A stretch of DNA of 24,270 bases from Phlyctochytrium arcticum (lineage: Eukaryota > Chytridiomycota > Chytridiomycetes > Chytridiales > Chytridiaceae), in assembly GCA_025602905.1 (NCBI GenBank), contig JAHLKI010000085.1, positions 1 to 24,270 on the forward strand, written 5' to 3'. The notes under the pieces were generated by a model. That model did not search any database. It had not been told where the DNA came from and saw nothing but the letters and a program-made list of their open reading frames with translations. A program made the translations under genes and the position numbers. Of the stretch, positions 16,918-24,270 are shown piece by piece (position 1 is the first letter of the stretch; each line of letters opens with the position of its first letter).

Positions 16918-19484
16918 ATGGCTTCTTCATCTTCTCACCATCCGCACAACCAACGTCGCGCTGGCCGGAACTCATTCTCGCAGTCTACTGGCCAAGATTG
17001 GGGATCTACCGAGGATAACTTCGGCCGTGTCACAGCGCCTATGTCTTTGCAACCCACCGTTAGAGTAACCAACCAGTTTGGGAACCAGAGACAGGATCCG
17101 ATTCAGGCACGACTCGACGCTCTCGACAACAAAATGACCTTAATGGACAACAAAATGAACTTACTCTTGGATTCCTTTCGTACACTGCAACACGAATTTC
17201 AAAGGTTCAACAACAGAGCCCCCCAGCCTGCCACGTTCGCCGCGCAAGCAAGTGGCCGTGCCCCACGAATGATCAACACTATTGTTCGGGACTTCTTGGA
17301 GAGCCAGGTTAAAGGCTTTTACAAGTTGAGTTACCGGGCACTGACCAACTTTGGGACGGGGAAGAAAGCCGTTCCGAAGCTCTTATTTTCCCTCGTGTTT
17401 GAAACAAGTAATGTGGCCGACGCACCCGCTGATCTGTCCTTTTTGGATGAGCGTTACGAGCGGTTCTTATCGAAGAACCCGGACCTGGCCAACTACGACC
17501 GCCAAACATTCGACGATACAGTTGTATCCGTCGTTTCTACCAAGATGTGGAATGACGGAAGGCGATACAAAACCCCAACTCAAAGCGCGACTCCTGATAT
17601 CGAAAATTCACCTTCGCTGTTGCCATGTAAGCGAAGTGCGTCCGCGGTAGCCACTAATCCGGCCAACGATTCGCGGAAAAGAACTCCGCTCAGTCTTGTG
17701 AATGTATGTGGCCTTTTTGTGTTGAATTATATATTGTTTGAGTCTCACATTTGTCCACAGATGAACTCCCCTGCTTCCGGACTTATGGAAAATCGTCAAG
17801 ACACAGGGAATTTGGAGCATTGGCAGGATGTAGGTGTCAATCTGTTACATTCTAATTTACTTTGTATAGTGGTTCCAACCCGGATTCATTGCCAGAGCCA
17901 ACCCACGCAGTGGTCTCAACCGTCTCAGAGATCCGAGCAAGGTAGAAAAGAGGCAAGTACTACTTTTTCACTCTGTAAATTACAAGGCTCATCTTTGTCA
18001 TCAGTTTGAACACCCTTTGCCATTTTCACGGGAGCAAACCCCTTTGGATGAAATGAGCCAACCTTCCCCCTACTCGCTGCTCCCGGATACCCTCTCGGCC
18101 ACACCAAGTCAACGCCCTGCCTTCCAACTTGGTCGCTCTCCCACTCCCGTCTTCGATCTTGCGGGTAGCGATGAGGATTCTTTGGCGATGTCCCCTTCTC
18201 GCCTCATGAATACCCCCTCCTCGTCGTTTACCCCAACCCCAACCCCGGCGCGAAGTGACCTCTCCGCCAAACCCTCATCGGCCACGCCTTCAACAGAGAA
18301 GGTCCTCGACAGGTTGTCTCAGATGCTGGAGAAAACGCAGTCAAATTTGTCGCGAGTCGGACAACTTCCCTCCCTCAAAAAAAGAGATACCAAGTCAAAA
18401 AACCCCAAGTTGACCAAGTTAAGCGATTTGTCTTTGGACAACGCCACCACCTCCCAAGTCGACTCGCGAAGGCGAGACTTGTTAATTTACAATCAAGTAG
18501 GGGCAGTCACGGCAATGCTGCAAAGCCAAGGAACCACATTCTCTGATTGGCCGGGCGTCGTGGGGGGCGTGGTCCAATTGTGGAATGTACTTTGGAGAAA
18601 TGACGATCAGAACATTGAGTATGATCGAACAAAGTACCCGTCGTCGCTAAAGCACTTTTTCTTCCCATTGGCCATCGTGCAGACAGGGGCCGGTTTGAAA
18701 AATTCTTGTTATCTGCCAAAGAAGGACAAAAGCAAACAAATCAGTCAAATGGTTCAAAGGCTGGTTTGGCTACTTATTCGAATCACTACTGTCGTCGACG
18801 GTTTTGCCTTGGTTGTACAATTTTTTGGAACTCGTGACGTCCAAGACCTTATCCCGGGTACGTATGGTCTGGCGGTTTTTATTAACATAAATGTATTAAC
18901 ATGATATGGTAGGTCTTGTTGCCATCATGAATCCAAGCAAGCCGGAAGAGCTCTTCGTTCTTATTTGCAACTTTTTCTTCTTTCAGGGCGGTTTGAATGA
19001 TACCTCGGTGTATCCGCTGATCGTGATCCTTTGCCGCCTCATTGCCCAAGAAACCAATCCAGACCTCTTAATGGACGACCTATCCCTCACCAACCATGGT
19101 TTCTCACTTCTGTTCGATGTGGCCTTCGAATTTGACTACCCCACCGATTGCGGCCTGAGCCCCGCCCATTCTCTCCTGGCCCGCCTGATGGTAGCAGTCG
19201 CGAGTGAACTTTCGACTGAACGCATTGTCAGAAGCCGGCTAAGAAGCAAGTTCCAAGCGGCGAAACCGAGCGACCCGACCAAAGAGATGTTGGAGGTTTT
19301 GCTCAACAACTGGCCAGCGGCATGGACGCGACTGCAGGCTTTTTACGCCGCAGCTCCATTCATCGCTGCTGGCTTGTTTGGACAGTGGAATTCCGAGTCC
19401 CGGGAGTGCAAAGTGGATTGTTACCGGATATCGACTCTACCTTTCTTATTAACGATGACAACGTTCCCCAATTGGAAGCCTTGA
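16918..19484 (+). CDS. 804-aa protein of unknown function, four exons, second gene of the CACTA-like element
   Basis: Exons are 16918-17703, 17761-17829, 17870-18857 and 18913-19484. The introns are 57 nt (GTATGT..CACAG), 40 nt (GTAGGT..TATAG) and 55 nt (GTACGT..GGTAG). Phases agree at all joints, and they link four frames into one. An optional in-frame intron may end at 18004. The N-terminus is Ser/His/Gln-rich and low in complexity. Residues 63-99 look like a coiled coil (DNKMTLMDNKMNLLL). A globular block follows, then a Ser/Pro/Thr-rich linker, a second short helix (LDRLSQMLEKTQ) and a C-terminal globular region. I recognise no domain. Its place between the transposase and the TAGTG end suggests an accessory transposon protein, by analogy with TnpA, but that is inference. 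Near 19404 the frame may slip: another frame then runs to 19543 with protein-like sequence. Confidence 0.6.
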
Positions 19485-19699
19485 AGGAACATTTCGCAGT
19501 TTCCTCAACCGAGATTACGACCTGGCAACCTTTTCAGTATTGACCGAGACATGTTTTCATTGCTTTCTATGTAATTTTCTTTCTTTTTTGTATATCTTTT
19601 AATTGAGTTTCATGCTTTCTCCATCTGATGCCAGTTCAATTTGGTCATATTATGGCCCAAAGGAGTTCCCAAACCCCGCCGTCAAACAGCCGGTAAATG

Positions 19700-19820
19700 G
19701 CCATTAATGTGACTGGGGGAGTGACGATTAATTGAGCATTACAGGCAATATACGGTCTGTTACAGCCAATAACAGTGGGACAATTAACTGCTGTAAATTG
19801 ACCCAATTTGTGCCGTAGTG
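19700..19820 (+). mobile_element. 3' terminus of a CACTA-like transposon
   Basis: Read inward from 19820 on the minus strand, the sequence begins CACTACGGCACAAATTGGG, the terminal form expected of CACTA elements. Inside it, short subterminal repeats recur (TTACAGGCAAT and TTACAGCCAAT; AATTAACTGCTGTAAATT), as usual in this superfamily. No matching 5' terminus was found in the window, consistent with truncation near 15261. The flanking bases after 19820 are TTTATT. Confidence 0.55.
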
Positions 19821-19849
19821 TTTATTCCACTACTGTCCCTCCCACTCAC

Positions 19850-19893
19850 AACGCACGCACGCCCACGCACACCCACGCACACGCCTCACACGC
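19850..19893. repeat. Imperfect CACGCA/CACGCC microsatellite
   Basis: An alternating CACGCAC-type purine-pyrimidine run, imperfect. It could adopt Z-DNA. No gene is found between the transposon end and the tRNA. Confidence 0.8.
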
Positions 19894-20234
19894 GGCGCAA
19901 TCATTGCTGGCATGAATCCGTAGATCGAGTGAGGGGACAGTCATCAGGACGTTGGGCGGGTTATTATCAGAATCAGAGGGGGGATCGTAACATGTAGTGC
20001 TTTGAGTTTGGGCGGGTGAGACATGTCGGCGCCATGCCATGGTCCAGACACATATGAGAGTATCCTTCAGAGCACCCAACCAACCAGACTCCGACTCCGG
20101 ACGACCATCCGCTGTCCCTCCTGGCTTGGTCCATCCATGTAATACCCTCCTACTGAGCCTGTACCCGTCTCTCACACGCCTATCGTAAAACGGCGAGGTA
20201 TATGTCCCTACATCGCCAACGAAATTTCATCAAA

Positions 20235-20306
20235 TCCCAGATAGTATAGTGGCTAGTATCTCCCCCTGTCACGGGGAAGACCTGGGTTCGATTCCCAGTC
20301 TGGGAG
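20235..20306 (+). tRNA. tRNA-Asp (GTC anticodon), intronless
   Basis: This 72-nt gene folds cleanly. The acceptor stem TCCCAGA pairs with TCTGGGA and is followed by G as discriminator base. The anticodon stem TCCCC/GGGGA closes the loop CTGTCAC, placing GTC at 20268-20270. The T loop is GGTTCGATTCC (B box), and the A box lies around TATAGTGGCTAG. G at the discriminator position fits tRNA-Asp. A T-run terminator follows 11 nt downstream. Confidence 0.96.
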
Positions 20307-20317
20307 CTATCTATTTC

Positions 20318-20324
20318 TTTTTTT
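20318..20324 (+). terminator. RNA polymerase III terminator of tRNA-Asp
   Basis: Seven T residues on the coding strand, 11 nt after the mature 3' end, the standard Pol III stop signal. Confidence 0.85.
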
Positions 20325-20396
20325 ACTCGATTCGACGCAGACGCGGCGCTTAGTGAGCGGAATTCGATGACAATCACAAAATCTCTCGCGAGACAT

Positions 20397-20432
20397 CTTG
20401 CCACATTTAATCCTCTTGCCACATTTAATCCT
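20397..20432. repeat. Tandem 18-mer, two copies
   Basis: CTTGCCACATTTAATCCT is present twice without a spacer, in the presumed VFA1 promoter or 5' UTR, 48 bp before the ATG. Confidence 0.9.
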
Positions 20433-20479
20433 CTCAATCTCAACCAACCAACCTCATACTCCCCGGGGTCACTCCCACC

Positions 20480-21101
20480 ATGTCCTCCACACCACCACCA
20501 CCACCACCCCTCCCAAACCTTTATACCCTCAAAATCGGTCCGTCCTCCCCTCCCCCCATTCTCCTTTAAATTACTCAAACTTCTCTATATAGCAACGACC
20601 GACGCACCCTGTTTTATCTGCAATAAATTCTCGACGGGCGTTCTAAGTTCACCCCAAGACTGGTTCTATGTTTGTTTCAGTCATTGTTCTGATCCCGGGT
20701 GAGTACAATCCATCTCTACTCCTTCTTTTTTACATAAACTAAATGACACATTTAGGTTTTGCAAACCCGCCCCTTCATCATCGCCCATCCCATCCGATCA
20801 AGCACCACCACCACCACCATCAATACAACCTTCCGTCCTCTCAAAAGTCATGACGCTAGTAAGCGGCTCCCCAACCCCCTCCCAACCCCGTCCACCCTCC
20901 GGCCAAGCCTTAACTGGCCAGCACTTCATTTTATCCACCAATATCTTTTGTAAGTCTTTGAAACATATGAGTAAAGGGGAGTATATTGATTTTTGGGTTT
21001 TAGATTTACGAGAACAGAATGGGAAAAAAGTGGCCCAACAACGGGCTGCTCAGAGTGTTGCGCAGAGGTTACCTGCCGTTCCGAGGTCAAGACCCGTATA
21101 A
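20480..21101 (+). CDS. VFA1: VPS4-associated protein 1 (Vfa1) homologue, 151 aa, four exons
   Basis: Exons are 20480-20537, 20593-20698, 20756-20949 and 21004-21101. The introns are 55 nt (GTCCGT donor), 57 nt (GTGAGT) and 54 nt (GTAAGT), in consistent phases. After a poly-Pro start, residues 13-57 give the Vfa1 signature: NLYTLK, then CFICNK, STGVL, DWFYVC, SHC and FCKP. That pattern of paired cysteines and a DWFYVC strand is the family's conserved N-terminal metal-binding-like module. A Pro/Ser-rich linker follows, then a helical C-terminus with basic residues and the closing LPAVPR motif typical of the family. In yeast Vfa1 binds the MIT domain of Vps4 and stimulates its ATPase in ESCRT disassembly at endosomes. 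The ATG sits in CCACCATGT context. The first donor GTCCGT is weak, but the joint restores the conserved motif. Confidence 0.85.
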
Positions 21102-22835
21102 AAAAAAACCAACGTTGGTTGTTTTCTGGACTCTGATGGGACTATCTGGATTACGTTTTGATATATGCCTTACTTTTTTAAATGAGAGACGTGTGTCCAA
21201 ACCTTGTCAAACCACCATCCCTATATTCCTCCCCCTCTTCATGTCCGCGCAAAGTACAAACTCCTCTATCCCGTCTCCACAAATCGAATCCTGATGTCAT
21301 TCAAAAATGAATGAGTAAGGTACAAGAAGACCCAATCCCAAGTTGTTTGTATGAGCACCGCAAAAAGATCTACTAACGTATGCATGAATGAACTCTTGAA
21401 ATTCCCACAACGTTCCATCGCCTACTGAGCACTTCCCTTTGAGTATGCATCACATAGCAGAGACAAAAAGAAGATTGAAAAAGTTCAGTGACTTTGATTG
21501 ACACAATAATTTTCCTGTACTGACATTAGCCCTGCCCATTCCTCCGTCCATTCATTTTTCGAGAGTGGGTGGGTCTGTTGGGGGATTCCTTATACCGTCT
21601 GATACACAGTATTCCTGCGATGATGACTTGCATGTACCTAATGTATTCCCGTCTGAGAGGAACAAACACGGGAGCAAAAAAAAATAATCAATTATGGTTT
21701 TTTCCTTCCGGCAAACTAGTTACCGACTGACGGGAGAATCCACATATGCGCTGCAAGTTGGGAGTTGGCCCCAAAAAAAACAAGTTGTTTGCATCAACAA
21801 TGCCGTGTATCATTTCATGTGCGTGTGGCAGCTCGCTCTATGTTGACAGGAGGAGAACAACGAGGAGGATGAACAGATTGCCTGTGAAGCGTCATGCTTG
21901 CAAATAGCTAAAAACAACAACTATGATACCCAAAGTTTGATTTCCACTGGGTAATTTAGTACATCTGGTGTTACTATTTGACGACAAAGCTGTCTTTACA
22001 GTCCGGTATATCACCCCTCAGTTGATGGAAAGTACAGACGGTGAGACAAAAGTTCCAACCAATACTCCATTTTAGCACCATGTAAGTGTTGCTCCCAAAA
22101 CATATTAGAGATGCTTTTTGATAATTATACAATCAACCACTTTGTTGCCCGGTGATTTTTGGTAGATGCTGCCTCATGAAGAAGTTTTTGCTTTGGGACT
22201 TTCCACACTTGAGTGAGCTTTATGGACCCGACGGGAGTGCAATTTGTAGTAGGCTCAATTGCCTATTTTTGTAAAGAGAGGTTTGACAAGTACCTATATA
22301 TACTGCTACTGCAAATGAGCAAAATGGGATATATCTCCCCGCAACCCAATCATGCAAATTTACCCGTTTGGACTATAGTTCCTTCTGAGCCTGTTGGCCA
22401 CTGTCCTTTCATGGTTTCTGGGAGAAACTTTGTTGTAATGGGGATTCCCAAAGGATTTCCGATACACTCATTTACCTCCCCAAAAAACGGACTATATATT
22501 GATCAGTGAAAAGAGTTTAAAAGTGGTCCAGTATGCAAGCTTTGAGATGTAGTGGCAGAATTGGACAGAACGATAGGAAAAATCTGGAAAAAGGCTCGTT
22601 GGGAAGACGGGAAGCAAGAGTACCGGTTGAAAAATCAGCATCAAATTTGAAATGTAGGGAAAGGACAGAACAGAGGTTGAACGACAGACCAAAGAGGGGG
22701 GGCAGAAACGAGATCTAAGGAATACCCGGATGAAACCGGGATGAAAATAGGACAGGTCACGTGGTCCTATTGACGTCTCCCGGCGTCTCCCGTCTCCAGA
22801 ACTTCACCACTCCGTTCCTGAAATGGAAACCCCGG
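21102..22835. other. Intergenic, no gene recognised
   Basis: ORFs here are short, and the longest (22213-22509, plus) shows no recognisable domain. A 14-bp perfect palindrome AACCAACGTTGGTT (21107-21120) starts six bases after the VFA1 stop, behind an A-rich run, and may mark the 3' end region. TCACGTGG at 22757-22764 lies about 70 bp before the F-box pseudogene start. Several A runs (for example 21676-21684 and 21771-21780) are present. Nothing else stands out. Confidence 0.5.
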
Positions 22836-23733
22836 ATGCCAGATGTAAAATCAGAACAGGACCAAAGGAGGTTGACAGGGAGTATGGCCATTGTTAGGCT
22901 CCCACCCGAGATATCTATCGTGATAATCAAGAAGATCGATCATCGACGGACGCTGGTGAACTGCGTTTACGTTTGTCAGTCTTGGAGACGTATTATACGA
23001 CCACTTTTATACCGACAAGTCACCCTTCGCAACCAAGCAACCTTTGATCTATGTCTTGAGCAGTTGACTGCCGAACCCCATCTGGGCAAGCTAGTGCAAA
23101 GCTTGATCTTGCTAATATACCGCGATCCATTACCATCCCGTGTTTCTCTCTATGGAAGCTATGCCCTAATCTGTGCGCTTTGGTTGCTTGATTCACTGCG
23201 CGTCACATATGGCTTACGGTTCCTTTTAGTAAGAAATTTGTTTCCGATCAGAACAAGAGAATACCTTATGACGAGATGGTGCAGGATGATCACGTAGAGG
23301 CACGCGTCAATAGCTGCAAGCAGCTGGACAACCATTTCCATTGTGCCAGTTTCTGCTTTGACCGACAGAAGCATAGTAGCTATCGCAGCCAATTGTCCCC
23401 ACCTTCGGGAACTCACCATCCTTAAAAAAATGGCTGACGCTTACGAGATCACAGATGCATCCGTCAAGAAGCTAATTGACGGCTGTCCCATGCTGGACGA
23501 GCTCATACTGAATGGAACATACATCACCGCCGAGGTGCGGATTATATGATAAATAAGGGCAAGAATCTAAAGTTGCTAGATTTATCGGGTTGCCTCATAA
23601 ACTCTGATGAAGCCGAGATCCTGACACCCTTACGCCGCCATGCCTCCAAGTTTTTACAGAACCCCCTGAACCTGAAGCATTCGAGGACGAGTACTATGAT
23701 GAATGGTGGGAGGAGGAGTATGATGAATGGTGA
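22836..23733 (+). pseudogene. F-box / leucine-rich-repeat protein, broken by frameshifts
   Basis: The start (ATG 22836, or 22884) leads into an F-box: LPPEISIVIIKKI, then a CVYVCQSWRRIIRPLLYR block typical of fungal F-box proteins. The frame then changes near 23110 to one reading LWKLCPNLCAL, which meets a TGA at 23189-23191. It changes back near 23327 into LRR sequence (LTDRSIVAIAANCPHLREL, ITDASVKKLIDGCPMLDEL), again near 23540 (NLKLLDLSGC), and by about 23650 into the tail FEDEYYDEWWEEEYDEW ending at 23733. At least four shifts and one stop separate blocks that together keep normal family order. F-box proteins of this kind are substrate adaptors of SCF ubiquitin ligases. No splice sites explain the shifts, so it is a pseudogene or error-laden sequence. 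Confidence 0.7.
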
Positions 23734-24270
23734 AGATTTAGTATCTCCTCTATCCCTGATGTGTGATGTTGTTTAGTCAGGGGACTAGCTGTGTACCGTA
23801 CTTGGTTGCTAATTGTATTTTTGTCAATGCTCCCCCATAGCTGAAACCAAACCCTTTTGTCCATGGCATATTTATGAGACTTGTCGTGGGAATAGTCTCG
23901 CACTACAACTGAATTTATAAAGTTACAAAGGTGCGATTGGGTGATACCCATTGAGCGGCTTTCTTTTGTGCTATAAGACCATGTACATCGCTGGTGCCCT
24001 GCATCGCGAGGAGCAAACCTGAGAGGTGTGGCTTGTATGTGGCTTGTCGGGAGCAGCTGCTCAGCGCAACCCGAGTTTTACAATAGGGAGGCACAGTCAT
24101 TGTAGCATTAAGTAAGCTGATCCGACCTGGCCGTTTTACTGTACGTTTTTGCAAAACATTCGTTCACCATCTGTCCATTTCCACGCGATCTTTTGCACTA
24201 CACACCTCCAGTAAACTCTCGAAACTCACCTCAACCGGTATGGGAAGGAGACTCTGTGACTTTATCCGAA
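23734..24270. other. No gene recognised
   Basis: Only short ORFs on both strands. The last 100 bases contain CT-rich sequence (CTCTCGAAACTCACCTC) that could be a 5' leader of a gene beyond the window edge. Confidence 0.4.

Noticed and set aside
20180..20578. Minus-strand 132-codon ORF
   Set aside because: It runs antisense through the tRNA-Asp gene and the VFA1 first exon, and its composition is the complement of a CCA/CAC-rich tract.
20367..20698. 111-codon plus-strand ORF with a His/Pro-rich start upstream of the Vfa1 motif
   Set aside because: Its first part is promoter, leader and intron read in frame. Splicing from the ATG at 20480 gives the conserved Vfa1 N-terminus, which the long ORF lacks.
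1..24270. CRISPR array or bacterial operon
   Set aside because: No spaced short direct repeats were seen. Spliced genes, a eukaryotic tRNA with no encoded CCA and TATA-type promoters exclude a bacterial origin.

Overview
The window reads as nuclear DNA of a fungus. The evidence is short GT-AG introns of 40-63 nt in several genes, a four-exon homologue of the fungal Vps4-associated protein Vfa1, an intronless tRNA-Asp(GUC), an F-box/LRR relic with a fungal-style acidic tail, and the remains of a CACTA DNA transposon. The species cannot be fixed from sequence alone; a nuclease family expanded in early-diverging fungi is a hint only.

Layout. (1) 1-10112 is a head-to-tail array of about 2.4 copies of a 4154-bp unit. 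Its main gene, on the minus strand, is intact once (6774-8451). Joining three exons over two 56-nt introns gives a 521-aa protein with a repeated G-x-[DE]-N-[IV]-V-V-G segment, a basic KRKR stretch and a C-terminal region that looks like a divergent PD-(D/E)XK nuclease fold. The first copy is broken by three single-base indels, and a further fragment at the left edge has lost exon 1. The unit also carries a small two-exon minus-strand ORF and plus-strand ORFs of unknown status. (2) 10113-11966 has no convincing gene. It holds a 121-bp diverged copy of part of the unit and a foldback structure. (3) 11967-13602 is a cluster of small ORFs: a stand-alone response-regulator receiver protein with all catalytic residues, a divergent 87-aa basic protein, a convergent 169-aa Ser/Asp-rich protein and a 116-aa ORF. 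(4) 13627-15261 is repeat-rich: a diverged local repeat family, short tandem repeats, a cluster of CATTCY sites and a 49-nt near-perfect palindrome. (5) 15259-19820 is a 5'-truncated CACTA-like transposon: the C-terminal part of a transposase, a four-exon 804-aa second protein with its own TATA box, and a 3' end finishing in TAGTG. (6) 20235-21101 is the conserved host segment: tRNA-Asp, then the VFA1 homologue. (7) 21102-22835 shows no gene. (8) 22836-23733 is an F-box/LRR pseudogene, followed by unassigned sequence to the end.

The genes do not form one pathway. Host genes (tRNA-Asp, VFA1) sit beside accessory DNA built from an amplified nuclease-like gene, a decayed transposon and orphan small proteins. 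Single-base frame lesions recur in several otherwise good reading frames, so sequencing or assembly error has to be weighed against true gene decay throughout.
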